Positions 42,889 through 52,227 of a DNA stretch of 64,000 bases are shown piece by piece. The stretch comes from Devosia psychrophila (GTDB lineage Bacteria > Pseudomonadota > Alphaproteobacteria > Rhizobiales > Devosiaceae). The notes beneath the pieces were generated by a model. The model saw only the letters and a list, made by a program, of their open reading frames with translations. It searched no databases and was not told the DNA's origin. The position numbers and the translations under genes are program-made. The stretch is from positions 1 through 64,000 of the forward strand of contig NZ_LAPV01000134.1 of assembly GCF_000971275.1 (NCBI RefSeq), written 5' to 3'. Position 1 is the first letter of the stretch, and the number at the start of each line of letters is the position of its first letter.

Positions 42889-43272
42889 GTGAGCCAGGTC
42901 AAGCAGTACCCGACGCAGGCAGGCATCGACGCCTATGGCAATGGCGGTTTCCGCTTTGCCGGCGTTTCGCATAGGGGATCGCTGCTTTGCCTGCCGAGCG
43001 GCATGCTGGCCTGGCCCGTAACGACGCCGTCGGAGATCACGCTTGAGTCGCTGGCGCCGGTGTTTGCCGCCGCCGATGATATCGACGTGCTTCTGATCGG
43101 CATCGGCCCCGATATCGCGGCGATCCCTCGCCAATTGCGAGAGGCGCTGCGTGAGCGTGGGGTGATTGTCGAAGCGGTCAATACTGGCAGCGCCATCCGG
43201 ACCTACAACGTGCTGCTGGCCGAGGAACGGGCCGTCGCTGCCGCACTGATCGCAGTCGACAAGGTTCGCTGA
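42889..43272 (+). CDS. Mth938/NDUFAF3-like protein (DUF498)
   Basis: A 127-residue protein of the Mth938 fold. Typical parts are IDAYGNGGFRFAGVSHRGSL at the start, IDVLLIGIGPDIAAIP (about 64-79) and EAVNTGSAIRTYNVLLAEER near the end. Its mitochondrial relative NDUFAF3 assists assembly of respiratory complex I. The GTG start at 42889 is chosen because GGAGG lies six bases upstream. It stands between secDF and the NDUFAF6-like gene, one base before the latter, suggesting joint work at the membrane. Confidence 0.85.
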   Translation: MSQVKQYPTQAGIDAYGNGGFRFAGVSHRGSLLCLPSGMLAWPVTTPSEITLESLAPVFAAADDIDVLLIGIGPDIAAIPRQLREALRERGVIVEAVNTGSAIRTYNVLLAEERAVAAALIAVDKVR

Positions 43273-43273
43273 C

Positions 43274-44119
43274 ATGGACCAAGCCAGTTTTGCCCATGCG
43301 GCAGACGCCCTGCGCCTGGGTGACCGCGATCGCTATCTCTCGACGCTGGTGCTGACCGGCGGGTACCGCGATGCGGTCACCGCGCTTTATGCCTTCAACG
43401 CCGACGTCGCCTCGATCCGCGAGCGAGTGTCCGACCCGGCGCCGGGCGAAATCCGCCTGCAGTGGTGGAGCGATGCGCTTGAGGGCGAGGGGCATGGCGA
43501 GGTGCGCCTGAACCCCGTCGCCGATGCGCTGCTCGATACCATCAGCCGCTACAATATCCCGGCCGGTACGTTGCTACGGCTGATCGGAGCGCGGCGCTTC
43601 GATCTTTATGACGACGCCATGCCGGACCTCAAAAGCTTCGAAGGCTATGCCGGCGAGACGGTATCGACGCTATACCAGCTGGCCGCGATGATCCTTAATG
43701 ATGGTGAGATCGTCGAAACCGGTGACGCGGCAGGGCATCTTGGCGTGGCGCATGCGATGATCGGGCATCTGCGCGCATTCAGCTACGTGTCGTCGCTGGG
43801 CCGCATCATGCTGCCGTGGTCGATTTTCGAGGCCAACGGCGTACGCGAGGGCGAGATTTTCGCCCGCACGGACAGTGAAGGTTTGCATGAAGCGCTGGGG
43901 CAACTTGCCGAGATTGCGGCAGAACACCTCAAGAAGGCTGAAAGCGCCATTGCCGCGCTGCCTGCCAAGCTCAAACCGGCTTTTGCCACCATCGCCATCC
44001 TCGAACCACAGCTCAACAGCCTCAACCGTCGCACCAGCCCGTTCGCTCCCGTCAGCGACGAAGCGGACTGGCGGAAAATAACACGGCTGATGTGGTGGGG
44101 GATAAGTCGGGGGCGCTAG
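43274..44119 (+). CDS. Squalene/phytoene-synthase-family protein, NDUFAF6-like
   Basis: A 281-residue all-helical protein of the trans-isoprenyl synthase fold. It shows ALYAFNADVASIRERVSDP and YDDAMPDLKSFEGYAGETVS. The two Asp-rich metal sites (D-x3-D) needed for prenyl transfer are not found at the expected places; they read DVASIRE and TGDAAGHLG. That matches the NDUFAF6 branch, which aids complex I assembly in mitochondria, rather than a true phytoene synthase. No carotenoid or hopanoid genes flank it. It begins one base after the NDUFAF3-like gene. Confidence 0.8.
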   Translation: MDQASFAHAADALRLGDRDRYLSTLVLTGGYRDAVTALYAFNADVASIRERVSDPAPGEIRLQWWSDALEGEGHGEVRLNPVADALLDTISRYNIPAGTLLRLIGARRFDLYDDAMPDLKSFEGYAGETVSTLYQLAAMILNDGEIVETGDAAGHLGVAHAMIGHLRAFSYVSSLGRIMLPWSIFEANGVREGEIFARTDSEGLHEALGQLAEIAAEHLKKAESAIAALPAKLKPAFATIAILEPQLNSLNRRTSPFAPVSDEADWRKITRLMWWGISRGR

Positions 44120-44130
44120 CAGGCTTTCTT

Positions 44131-44260
44131 ACCTCTCCCTTTGGGGGAGAGGTCGGCGCGCAGCGACGGGTCAGGGGGCCTTCAAGGCACATTGCACCCA
44201 GTAAAGGCCACCTCACCCGACCCAAGAGGGTCGACCTCTCCCCCGAAGGGAGAGGTGAGG
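44131..44260. repeat. Inverted-repeat element (CCTCTCCC / GGGAGAGG type)
   Basis: The left arm (44131-44156) and right arm (44232-44260) are each palindromic (CCTCTCCC...GGGAGAGG) and complementary to each other, including the GGTCG/CGACC ends. It fills the gap between the convergent NDUFAF6-like and trmFO genes and could end transcription from both sides. Confidence 0.8.
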
Positions 44261-44264
44261 CGCG

Positions 44265-45650
44265 TCAGCCCCAGGCTTCCAAATCCACCAGTGCGCGCGA
44301 GGTGATCGCACGGCGCTTGGCGATGGTTTTGTCGTTGCCGCGCCAGCGGCCGGCGCCTTCCGGCCTGACCACGGTGACTTCGGGGAACAGGCCGAAATTG
44401 ACATTCATCGGCTGGAAGCTGCGCGCGCCGCTATAACCTTCGGCTTCTATATGGCCGCCGGTGATATGGGCTACCAGCGCGCCGAGTGCCGTGGTGATCG
44501 GAGGCGTAGCTATGCTCTCGCCGCGCGCGTCGGCCGCTGCCAGGCGTCCGGTAATCAGGCCACAGGCGGCGCTTTCGACGTATCCTTCGACGCCGGTAAC
44601 CTGGCCCGCGAAGCGAATGCGCGGATCGGCCTTGAGCTTGAGGTCGGGCCCCAGCAGCTTGGGCGAATTGAGGAACGTATTGCGATGCAAGCCGCCGAGC
44701 CGCGCAAACTGCGCGTTCTCAAGGCCCGGGATCATGCGGAAAATATCGGACTGGATGCCATAGCGCATCTTGGTCTGGAAGCCGACCATGTTCCACAATG
44801 TGCCGAGCGCATTGTCCTGCCTAAGTTGGACGATGGCGTAGCATTTGACGGTGGGATTGCGCGGATTGGTCAAGCCAACCGGCTTCATCGGGCCATGGCG
44901 CAGGGTCTCGACGCCGCGCTCGGCCATCACTTCGATGGGCAGGCAGCCGTCGAAATATGGCACATTCTCCCAATCCTTGAATTCGTGCAGTGGCGCGGTC
45001 TTCAGCGCTTCGACGAATGCAAAATACTGGTCCCTGTCCATCGGACAGTTGAGATAGTCGGCGCCGGTGCCGCCAGGGCCGGCCTTGTCGTATCGCGACT
45101 GAGCCCACACCACATCCATATCGATGCTGTCCTTGTGGACGATGGGTGCGATGGCGTCGAAAAACGCCAGCGCGTCTTCGCCGGTCTTGGCCATGATCGC
45201 TTCGGCAAGGGCAGGGGAGGTCAGCGGCCCGCTGGCGATGATGACATTTTTCCAGTCCTCGGGCGGCCAGCCGGCGATCTCCTCGCGCAGCACGGTTATA
45301 TTGGCGTGGTTGTGAATGGCGCGGGTGACCTCGGCCGAAAAGCCGTGCCGGTCGACCGCGAGTGCGCCACCCGCCGGCAGCTTGTGCAGATCGGCTGCGC
45401 GCATGATGATCGAGCCACGACGGCGCATTTCCTCGTGCAGCAGGCCGACGGCGTTCTGTTCGTGGTCGTCGGAGCGGAAGCTGTTGGAGCAGACCAGCTC
45501 GGCAAAGCTGTCGGTGCTATGCGCATCGGTGCCGCGCACGCCGCGCATTTCGTGGATGATGACCTGACAGCCAGCTTCCGCTGCCTGCCATGCGGCCTCG
45601 GAGCCGGCGAGACCGCCGCCGATAATATGAATGGGTTCTGATGTGGACAT
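44265..45650 (-). CDS. trmFO: tRNA m5U54 methyltransferase TrmFO (folate/FAD-dependent)
   Basis: A 461-residue flavoprotein that makes 5-methyluridine at position 54 of tRNA using methylene-tetrahydrofolate. The FAD-binding start is [20 protein letters not shown] (residues 7-26). Family segments [15 protein letters not shown] (about 47-61), the C-terminal [18 protein letters not shown] and [12 protein letters not shown] near the end are all present. The ATG at 45650 starts just before the FAD motif. Complete. Confidence 0.95.
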   Translation of the reverse strand: MSTSEPIHIIGGGLAGSEAAWQAAEAGCQVIIHEMRGVRGTDAHSTDSFAELVCSNSFRSDDHEQNAVGLLHEEMRRRGSIIMRAADLHKLPAGGALAVDRHGFSAEVTRAIHNHANITVLREEIAGWPPEDWKNVIIASGPLTSPALAEAIMAKTGEDALAFFDAIAPIVHKDSIDMDVVWAQSRYDKAGPGGTGADYLNCPMDRDQYFAFVEALKTAPLHEFKDWENVPYFDGCLPIEVMAERGVETLRHGPMKPVGLTNPRNPTVKCYAIVQLRQDNALGTLWNMVGFQTKMRYGIQSDIFRMIPGLENAQFARLGGLHRNTFLNSPKLLGPDLKLKADPRIRFAGQVTGVEGYVESAACGLITGRLAAADARGESIATPPITTALGALVAHITGGHIEAEGYSGARSFQPMNVNFGLFPEVTVVRPEGAGRWRGNDKTIAKRRAITSRALVDLEAWG

Positions 45651-45745
45651 GGCTGGCAGATAGCAAGAGGACCGAAGGGGCGCAACCGGCACTTGCGATT
45701 GCGAGCCCCAACATTAGCATGCGCAGCACTATGGGGGGATAATTG

Positions 45746-46399
45746 ATGGGTCCTGGACTGAGGCTGTGGGGGCGGGCGAGCTCTGCCAATGTGCAAAAGA
45801 CGCTATGGTCGCTTTGGGAACTGGGTGTGAGCTATGAGCATCGCCTGGTAGGTGGTGCACACGGCGGACTTGATACTCCCGACTTTCGGGCGATGAACCC
45901 GAATGGGCTGGTGCCGGTGTTGCAGGATGGTGAGTTGACGCTGTGGGAAAGCCACGCGATCTTGCGTTATGTGGCCGCGGCTTACGGCGCTGACGGCCTC
46001 TGGCCTTCCGATCCGCGACAGCGGGCTATCGCTGACCAATGGACCGATTGGACGGCGGCGACGTTCCAGCCCGCCTGGATCTCGCTGTTCTGGCTACTGG
46101 TGCGGACGCCCGAGGATCAGCATGATCTTGAGGCCATAGCCGCGGCGCATGCGAAAACAGTGGCCGCACTACGCATCCTCGATGCCAACCTTGCAGAGCG
46201 GGATTATCTGGCGGGAGATCGGCTGAGTTATGCTGATATCGCAGCGGGCGTATTGCTCTATCGCTGGTTCAGCATGGAGATCGACCGGCCAGCCATGCCG
46301 GGTGTCGAGAATTGGTATCGGCGCCTGCGGGAAAGTCCCGCGTTTTGCAGGGCAGTTATGGTCAGTTATGACGAACTTATAGGCAGGTTGGCATTCTGA
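45746..46399 (+). CDS. Glutathione S-transferase family protein
   Basis: A 217-residue two-domain GST. The thioredoxin-like N-terminal domain starts LRLWGRASSANVQKTLWSLW, with the catalytic Ser probably at SSANVQK. It contains the cis-Pro and glutathione-binding NPNGLVPVLQDGELTLWESHAIL (about residues 51-73). The all-helical C-terminal domain has the N-capping motif YLAGDRLSYADIAAG (about 152-166). The substrate is unknown. It is divergent from trmFO, with 95 bases between starts. Confidence 0.88.
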   Translation: MGPGLRLWGRASSANVQKTLWSLWELGVSYEHRLVGGAHGGLDTPDFRAMNPNGLVPVLQDGELTLWESHAILRYVAAAYGADGLWPSDPRQRAIADQWTDWTAATFQPAWISLFWLLVRTPEDQHDLEAIAAAHAKTVAALRILDANLAERDYLAGDRLSYADIAAGVLLYRWFSMEIDRPAMPGVENWYRRLRESPAFCRAVMVSYDELIGRLAF

Positions 46400-46420
46400 C
46401 TTCAATGAGCATCAAACCAA

Positions 46421-46451
46421 AACAGCCGCATCTCAGAGAGAAGCGGCTGTT
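46421..46451 (-). terminator. Terminator between the GST gene and the DUF1127 gene
   Basis: AACAGCCGC pairs perfectly with GCGGCTGTT across a 13-base loop. Read on the minus strand it runs into TTTTGG, fitting the end of the DUF1127 transcript. Confidence 0.7.
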
Positions 46452-46487
46452 CGAAATGTTGTGTCTGTAAGTCCAGTCGAGCAGAAC

Positions 46488-46637
46488 TTAAAGACCAGCA
46501 GCATGATCGCGGGCAATGCGATTGATGTCGGTGCGCGAAATGCCCAGGTCGTTGAGCTGACGATTGTCGAGAGCGGCGAGCTCACGAACGGTCTGCTGGT
46601 ACGCTGCCCACTTCTTGAAAGTCTTGCGGATGTCCAT
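46488..46637 (-). CDS. DUF1127 small protein
   Basis: A 49-residue basic protein with the DUF1127 pattern: an N-terminal helix (FKKWAAYQQTVREL), then ALDNRQLNDLGISRTDINRI. A strong ribosome site (AAGGAG, seven bases) precedes the ATG. Members of this family in alphaproteobacteria bind RNA or affect small-RNA turnover and phosphate or carbon responses, and they are often abundant transcripts. It is below usual gene-calling length. Confident in the family, not in a specific role. Confidence 0.88.
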   Translation of the reverse strand: MDIRKTFKKWAAYQQTVRELAALDNRQLNDLGISRTDINRIARDHAAGL

Positions 46638-46835
46638 TTGAATTCTCCTTTTCGTTTACAACACTATATTTAGAGCAGTGCTCGCCAGATGAGCAGTGGG
46701 ATATTGGTCAAATGGGTCATGCGTCTGGCGCAGGGCTTTTGCCGTCACGGTTCATGTTCGGTTAAGGCTTGCGGCAAAGCAAAGGCCGCTGGATGGCGAT
46801 CCGGCGGCCCTGCAGAAGTCGGCAAGTTGAAAGCC

Positions 46836-46988
46836 TTAGCGGTCGAACAAAGACCGGGTCATCTTGGAAAAGTCGGGGCCCGTAAGCCCCAGCAGATAGG
46901 CATCACGCGTCGAAGGAACGTCCATTTCCTTCAGGGTCTGCTTGATATCTACGAGGCGCTTGATACGCCAGACGGCACGGACAAACAT
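46836..46988 (-). CDS. 50-residue hypothetical protein beside DUF1127
   Basis: A small basic protein beginning MFVRAVWRIKRLVDIKQTL and ending FSKMTRSLFDR. GGAG lies seven bases before the ATG. The first half is an amphipathic, positively charged helix and the second half contains the segment DAYLLGLTGPDF. It is similar in size, charge and placement to DUF1127 proteins but lacks their LxDxGIxRxDI core. It may be a distant relative. No known family is recognised. Confidence 0.55.
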   Translation of the reverse strand: MFVRAVWRIKRLVDIKQTLKEMDVPSTRDAYLLGLTGPDFSKMTRSLFDR

Positions 46989-47180
46989 CGTCGCACTCCA
47001 TTCAGGCTGTTGAGCAACACGCTGAAGATGATCTGATTTGAGGACAGGCGCCACCGCCGATGCGTCAACCGCTTTATGCGCGGGATGCATGGCAAATTCA
47101 CGATACGGTCGCAAATGACGTGCGGAGGCGCCGCCTGCACGCGGATTTTGTGTCGTCCGATGAGCTCACGAGGTGAGCGA

Positions 47181-47242
47181 TGGTGGCGAGGCGACTGCCT
47201 CGGGGTAGGGTAGTAGGAAGTGAGGCAGTTGCCTCGCCACCA
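47181..47242. repeat. Long 21-bp hairpin in a 680-base intergenic region
   Basis: The arms at 47181-47201 and 47222-47242 pair at 20 of 21 positions, the exception being a G-T wobble, with a 20-base loop. Each arm also contains a small palindrome (GAGGC-n4-GCCTC), so a cruciform can form. No T-run follows. The surrounding 46,989-47,464 has no gene I can support. It could be an imperfect mobile repeat or a structured small RNA. Confidence 0.8.
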
Positions 47243-47464
47243 AGTCGGGATTTGTCGTGGGTTGGGATCGTGCTGGCCATTATCGCAGACCAGCGCGCCC
47301 GATTTCCCCGCACGCAACAGGAGCGACCTCCCATTCCCGGCAGTCTCCACGCTCGTCACTCGTCATGACTAGCTCTGTTGTGAAGATGGGATGGAGTATG
47401 CGGGACTTTCGGTGGACGGGGATAAGTTTTTTGAGACAAGCGGCCGGAAGAGTCTTTGATGGGG

Positions 47465-47656
47465 TACCCCCACCGCCATTCGGGCGTAGCCCTCATGGCC
47501 TTCTCATCTAAAACCACGCCACCGGCGTGGTTTTGCCTTCGGCCGGATCGAAGTCCCGCTGATGAGGGGGAAGAATCCCTCCGGTGAATTGGGCGAGATC
47601 GAGGGCACACTCGATGCGGCTCCTCCCCCTTTTCAGGGGGAGGTTGGGTGGGGGTA
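47465..47656. repeat. MITE-like element 2 with 10-bp terminal inverted repeats
   Basis: The 192-base element starts TACCCCCACC and ends GGTGGGGGTA, like the element at 22387. It contains CTGATGAGGGGGAAGAAT and CTCCCCCTTTTCAGGGGGAG and encloses a reversed two-hairpin repeat at its left end. Both elements are followed by TTCTT. No ORF. Confidence 0.8.
47473..47534 (-). repeat. Two-hairpin repeat, copy 3 (reverse orientation)
   Basis: Read on the minus strand: stem AAAACCACGCC/GGCGTGGTTTT with loop GGT, then AGATGAGAAGGCC, hairpin GGGC-TAC-GCCC and AATGGCGG. The plan and spacing equal copies 1 and 2 while the first stem again differs with full pairing. It is nested in the MITE-like element. Confidence 0.85.
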
Positions 47657-47668
47657 TTCTTGCTACCT

Positions 47669-50563
47669 TTACTCAGCCGCCCGCGTCGCGAACATCGGGC
47701 GCCGCGCCATGACATCCTTGAGGAACTTGCCGGTGTAGGAGCGGTCGACCTGGGCGACGTCTTCGGGGGTGCCAATGGCCACCACTTCGCCGCCGCCGTC
47801 GCCACCTTCGGGACCCATGTCGATGACCCAGTCGGCGGTTTTGATGACTTCGAGATTGTGCTCGATGACGATGACGGTGTTGCCGCCATCGACCAGCTCA
47901 TGCAGCACTTCGAGGAGCTTGGCCACGTCGTGGAAATGCAGGCCCGTGGTCGGCTCATCCAGCATGTAGAGCGTGCGGCCGGTGGCGCGCTTGGACAGCT
48001 CCTTGGACAGCTTGACGCGCTGCGCCTCGCCGCCCGAAAGCGTATTGGCCGGCTGGCCGACCTTCACATAGCCGAGGCCGACGCGCTGCAGCGTGGCGAA
48101 CTTGTCGCGGATCACCGGCACCGCCGAGAAGAAATCGACGCCTTCGTCGATGGTCATGTCGAGGATGTCCGAAATTGACTTGCCCTTGAACTGAACTTCC
48201 AGCGTCTCGCGATTGTAGCGCTTGCCCTTGCAGACGTCGCAGGTGACGTAAACGTCGGGAAGGAAGTGCATTTCGATCTTGAGAACGCCATCGCCTTCGC
48301 ATTTCTGGCAGCGGCCGCCCTTGACGTTGAACGAGAAACGGCCGGGGCCGTAGCCGCGGGTCTTGGACTCCGGCAGGCCGGCAAACCACTCGCGCAGCGG
48401 CGTGAAGGCGCCGGTATAGGTTGCCGGATTGGACCGCGGCGTACGGCCGATAGGCGACTGGTCGATGTCGATGACCTTGTCGAGAAATTCGAGGCCGGTC
48501 AGGCTGTCATGCGGGGCAGGGACCACGCGCGCGCCGTTCAGCCGGCGGGCGATGGCCTGGTACATGGTGTCGATCATCAGCGTAGACTTGCCGCCGCCGG
48601 AGACGCCGGTGATGGCGACGAACAGGCCCAGCGGGATATCGACTGAGACATTCTTGAGATTGTTGCCGGTGGCGCCCTTGACGCTAAGGGTCTTGCCCTT
48701 GGTGGCCTCGCGACGCTCCGCCGGCATGGCAATGCCCATCCGCCCGGACAGATACTGCCCGGTCAGCGAGTCGGGGTGATTGAGGATGTCCTGCGGCGTG
48801 CCTTCGGCGACGATATGACCGCCATGTACACCGGCACCGGGGCCGATATCGACCACGTAATCGGCACTCATGATGGCGTCTTCGTCATGCTCGACGACGA
48901 TCACCGTATTGCCGATATCGCGTAGGCGCCGCAGCGTTTCGAGCAGCTTGGCATTGTCGCGCTGATGCAGGCCAATGCTCGGCTCGTCCAGCACATAGAG
49001 CACGCCGGTCAGGCCGGAGCCGATCTGGCTGGCGAGCCGGATACGCTGGCTCTCGCCACCCGACAGAGTGCCGGAATTGCGCGACATCGACAGATAGTCT
49101 AGGCCAACGTCGATCAGGAAATTCAGCCGCTCGCGGATTTCCTTGAGGATGCGCTCGCCAATGGTCATCTGCGTTGGCGTCAGCTTGGCCGGCAGCGAAT
49201 TGAACCAGGCGAGGGAGTCGCGGATCGACTTTTCGGTGACCTGGCCGACATGCAACCCGTCGATCTTGACCGCCAGCGATTCCGGCTTGAGACGATAGCC
49301 GCCGCAGGCCAGGCAAGGCTTGGCCGACATGTACTTTTCGATCTCTTCGCGCATGCCGGCGCTTTCGGTTTCCTTGTAGCGGCGCTCAAGGTTGCCGATG
49401 ACGCCTTCGAAGACCTTGGTGGTCTTGTACTGGCGCAGGCCATCGTCATAGACGAATTCGATCTTAGCCTTGTCGGTGCCATAGAGCACCGCGTGCTGCA
49501 CCTCGAACGGCAGCTCGTTCCAGGCAGTGGCGGTCGAGGCGCCATAGTGTTTTACCACCGCTTGCAGAGTCTGCAGGTAATAGGGCGCACTGGTCTTGGC
49601 CCAGGGCAGGATGGCGCCGTTCTTTAGGGACAGCGCCTGGTCCGGCACGATCTGGTCGGGGTCGATCTTTTGCTCGGTGCCGAGGCCATCGCAGACCGGG
49701 CAGGCGCCAAATGGGTTGTTGAACGAAAACAGCCGCGGCTCGATTTCGGCAATAGTGAATCCGCTGACCGGGCAGGCGAACTTTTCGGAGAAAGTGATCT
49801 GGCGCGCCGAACCGTCTTCGTTCTTCTCGTCAGCAAACTCGATCAGGGCGATGCCGTCGGCCAGCTTCAGCGCCGTCTCGAAGCTTTCAGCCAGGCGTCC
49901 GGAAATCTCGGGACCGACCACGACGCGGTCCACCACCACTTCGATGTCATGCTTGAACTTCTTGTCGAGGACCGGAGCCTCTTCGATCTCGTAATATTCG
50001 CCATCGATCTTGACGCGCTGGAAGCCCTTGCGCATCAGGTCTGCCAGTTCTTTCTTATACTCGCCCTTGCGGCCGCGCGCGATCGGCGCCAGCAGGAAAA
50101 CCCGCGCACCTTCCTTTAGCTCCAGCACCTTGTCGACCATCTGGCTGACGGTCTGGCTCTCGATCGGCAAGCCGGTGGCCGGCGAATAGGGCACGCCGAC
50201 GCGGGCGTAAAGCAGGCGCAGGTAATCGTAGATTTCGGTGACCGTGCCAACCGTAGAGCGCGGGTTACGCGACGTGGTCTTCTGTTCGATGGAAATGGCC
50301 GGCGACAGGCCTTCGATGTGATCCACATCGGGCTTCTGCATCATCTCAAGGAACTGCCGCGCATAAGCCGACAGCGATTCGACATAACGGCGCTGGCCCT
50401 CTGCATAGATGGTGTCGAAGGCGAGCGAAGACTTGCCGGAACCGGACAAGCCGGTCATCACGATCAGGCTGTCGCGCGGCAGCGTGACGTCGATGCCCTT
50501 GAGATTGTGCTCGCGGGCGCCGCGCACAATCAGTTCACGGTTCTGGCTGGTCTTTGGCGTCAT
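47669..50563 (-). CDS. uvrA: Excinuclease ABC subunit A
   Basis: A 964-residue damage-recognition ATPase of nucleotide excision repair. The two ABC halves are present: Walker [20 protein letters not shown] (about 38-56) and [16 protein letters not shown] (about 650), with signatures [14 protein letters not shown] and [15 protein letters not shown]. Zinc-binding Cys clusters are seen in [10 protein letters not shown] and [16 protein letters not shown]. Normal length. A GAAC-N7-GAAC SOS box lies 192 bases upstream (50755-50769). Confidence 0.97.
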   Translation of the reverse strand: MTPKTSQNRELIVRGAREHNLKGIDVTLPRDSLIVMTGLSGSGKSSLAFDTIYAEGQRRYVESLSAYARQFLEMMQKPDVDHIEGLSPAISIEQKTTSRNPRSTVGTVTEIYDYLRLLYARVGVPYSPATGLPIESQTVSQMVDKVLELKEGARVFLLAPIARGRKGEYKKELADLMRKGFQRVKIDGEYYEIEEAPVLDKKFKHDIEVVVDRVVVGPEISGRLAESFETALKLADGIALIEFADEKNEDGSARQITFSEKFACPVSGFTIAEIEPRLFSFNNPFGACPVCDGLGTEQKIDPDQIVPDQALSLKNGAILPWAKTSAPYYLQTLQAVVKHYGASTATAWNELPFEVQHAVLYGTDKAKIEFVYDDGLRQYKTTKVFEGVIGNLERRYKETESAGMREEIEKYMSAKPCLACGGYRLKPESLAVKIDGLHVGQVTEKSIRDSLAWFNSLPAKLTPTQMTIGERILKEIRERLNFLIDVGLDYLSMSRNSGTLSGGESQRIRLASQIGSGLTGVLYVLDEPSIGLHQRDNAKLLETLRRLRDIGNTVIVVEHDEDAIMSADYVVDIGPGAGVHGGHIVAEGTPQDILNHPDSLTGQYLSGRMGIAMPAERREATKGKTLSVKGATGNNLKNVSVDIPLGLFVAITGVSGGGKSTLMIDTMYQAIARRLNGARVVPAPHDSLTGLEFLDKVIDIDQSPIGRTPRSNPATYTGAFTPLREWFAGLPESKTRGYGPGRFSFNVKGGRCQKCEGDGVLKIEMHFLPDVYVTCDVCKGKRYNRETLEVQFKGKSISDILDMTIDEGVDFFSAVPVIRDKFATLQRVGLGYVKVGQPANTLSGGEAQRVKLSKELSKRATGRTLYMLDEPTTGLHFHDVAKLLEVLHELVDGGNTVIVIEHNLEVIKTADWVIDMGPEGGDGGGEVVAIGTPEDVAQVDRSYTGKFLKDVMARRPMFATRAAE

Positions 50564-50754
50564 CGTTCAAGTCCATAACTCGGTGCGCCAGCGAGGCGGC
50601 ACGGCGGCAAAGTCGGAATAGGGCAGCGGAATGGGGAGACACTGAGATAGGCGTCGCTCACCCCTCTCGCAAGCGGCCTCTGCGCATGGCCGCCCGGCGG
50701 TCTGGTCACCTTAGCGTGTCCCGTCGGCTCTGCCAAAGCACCTTTGCCGACTTG

Positions 50755-50769
50755 GAACATAAGCGGAAC
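50755..50769. promoter_or_regulatory. LexA (SOS) box upstream of uvrA
   Basis: GAAC-ATAAGCG-GAAC is a direct repeat with a seven-base spacer, the LexA target of alphaproteobacteria. It is in the uvrA promoter region, just beyond the lysE stop codon. The box before ssb (51514) shares the GAACATAA start. Confidence 0.75.
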
Positions 50770-50782
50770 AATATAGATTCGG

Positions 50783-51427
50783 TCAAGGGCCGACATGCTG
50801 GGTCACCCCGTGCCAGGCGGTAAACAACGCCGCGACAAGGAACAATGCGCCGGCACCGCGACCGATCCAGGCGGTAACGCCGGGATTGCCAATCAGCGCA
50901 TCACGGCCCTTGCCGGCGGCGAGCGCCAGCCCGCCATAGACCACGAATTGCATGCTAACGGACAGCACGCCCATTACCAGCGCTTGCGACCAGATCGGAC
51001 CAAATTCGGGACGTAGGAACTGCGGATAGACCGCCAGCACAAACAGATAGGCCTTTGGATTGAGCAGGCAGGTTACTGTGCCCTGCCTGAACGCAACCCA
51101 GTTGGAGCGGCTTGATGCCTTGCCGATGGCGCCGACGGTTATCGAACTGAGTAGCAACGTGTAGCCGATCCAGCCCATATAGGCGGCGCCGATGACGATC
51201 ATCACCTGGAAGATAATGCCCGGCAGCTGGGCCAGCGCCCCGACCACCAGCGCGCCAAACAGCGTATGTACGGCGCCGCCGAGCATGATGCCGGCGACTG
51301 CAGCGAGGCCCGCCTTACGGCCGCCGGTGAGTGCATTGGCGATGACGAAGAACATATCCATGCCCGGCACCACGATGATCCCAAACAGCAGGACGGAAAA
51401 GAGCCAAAGCGACAGCGCGTAGTCCAT
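50783..51427 (-). CDS. LysE/RhtB-family amino-acid exporter
   Basis: A 214-residue inner-membrane protein with about six hydrophobic helices. The family start is SLWLFSVLLFGIIVVPGMDM, with the conserved Pro-Gly, followed by NALTGGRKAGLAAVAGIMLG and FRQGTVTCLLNPKAYLFVLA. Such proteins export amino acids or homoserine-type compounds. It lies between uvrA and ssb, which are often direct neighbours, so it is an insertion in that pair. It shares its upstream region with the ssb SOS box. Confidence 0.85.
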   Translation of the reverse strand: MDYALSLWLFSVLLFGIIVVPGMDMFFVIANALTGGRKAGLAAVAGIMLGGAVHTLFGALVVGALAQLPGIIFQVMIVIGAAYMGWIGYTLLLSSITVGAIGKASSRSNWVAFRQGTVTCLLNPKAYLFVLAVYPQFLRPEFGPIWSQALVMGVLSVSMQFVVYGGLALAAGKGRDALIGNPGVTAWIGRGAGALFLVAALFTAWHGVTQHVGP

Positions 51428-51513
51428 GCACGATTTCCCCACAACCCCGCCTGCCTTGCGGCAGGCATGCTGACAATGCGTGTCAGTAGGCCCTTGACGC
51501 TAAAACAGAAACA

Positions 51514-51528
51514 GAACATAACAAGAAC
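51514..51528. promoter_or_regulatory. LexA (SOS) box upstream of ssb
   Basis: GAAC-ATAACAA-GAAC, a perfect alphaproteobacterial LexA direct repeat, lies 130 bases before the ssb start and 87 bases before the divergent lysE start. ssb is a known SOS gene. Confidence 0.75.
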
Positions 51529-51657
51529 AAATAAGACCTGTTTACAACCGTGCCAAGGCGCGGGCGGCGAGCGCTGCGCCGGAGTAAGGTAAGGTCGCTA
51601 TGTAAGTGAGCGTCCCGGCGGGCGATGGCCCGGGGACTGAATCGAAAGGAATGAGCG

Positions 51658-52176
51658 ATGGCAGGCAGTGTCAATAAGGTGATCCTGGTCGGTAATCTCG
51701 GCGCGGACCCTGAAATTCGCAATCTTCCCAGCGGCGGCAAGGTTGTGAATCTTTCGGTTGCGACCTCCGAAAACTGGAAAGACAAGAATACCGGCGAGCG
51801 CCGCGAAAAGACCGAATGGCACCGTGTGGTGATCTTCTCGGAAGGCCTGGCGCGCGTCGCCGAGAGCTATCTGAAAAAAGGCAGCAAGGTCTATCTCGAA
51901 GGCCAGCTACAGACCCGCAAGTGGCAGGACCAGTCGGGCGCCGATAAGTATTCCACCGAGATCGTGCTGCAGGGCTTCAATTCGAACCTGACCCTGCTTG
52001 ACGGTCGTGGTGACGGCGAAGGCGCTGGCGCAGGTGATAGCGGCGGCTTCCGCGGTGCCCGCGACAACGGCGGCAATAGTGGTGGTGGCAACAATAATAG
52101 TGGCGGCGGCCAGCGTCCGCGTCCTAGCGCCCCGGCGTTCGAGCCCGGCGGAATGGACGACGATATCCCGTTCTAG
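51658..52176 (+). CDS. ssb: Single-stranded DNA-binding protein
   Basis: A 172-residue SSB. The OB fold covers residues 1-115 ([19 protein letters not shown] at the start, [20 protein letters not shown] in the middle). A Gly/Asn/Ser-rich linker follows and the C-terminal DDDIPF tail binds partner proteins. It coats single-stranded DNA in replication, recombination and repair. A SOS box is upstream and a terminator hairpin follows. Confidence 0.96.
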   Translation: MAGSVNKVILVGNLGADPEIRNLPSGGKVVNLSVATSENWKDKNTGERREKTEWHRVVIFSEGLARVAESYLKKGSKVYLEGQLQTRKWQDQSGADKYSTEIVLQGFNSNLTLLDGRGDGEGAGAGDSGGFRGARDNGGNSGGGNNNSGGGQRPRPSAPAFEPGGMDDDIPF

Positions 52177-52199
52177 AAACGGCTGGAAAAACTTGTGAG

Positions 52200-52227
52200 A
52201 CGGGTCGCCTAAAGGCGGCCCGTTTTT
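52200..52227 (+). terminator. Terminator after ssb
   Basis: ACGGGTCGCCT pairs with AGGCGGCCCGT (one T-G wobble) around a two-base AA loop extension, followed by TTTTT. It overlaps the last codons of the convergent diguanylate cyclase gene. Confidence 0.8.

Noticed and set aside
40959-42926. A 655-codon open frame antisense to secDF
   Set aside because: It is a GC-bias shadow: His, Asp and Gln-rich with no family pattern, lying wholly opposite a certain gene.
43274-44119. Phytoene or squalene synthase in a carotenoid or hopanoid pathway
   Set aside because: The two Asp-rich metal motifs are absent and no other pathway gene is nearby; the NDUFAF6-like reading fits better.
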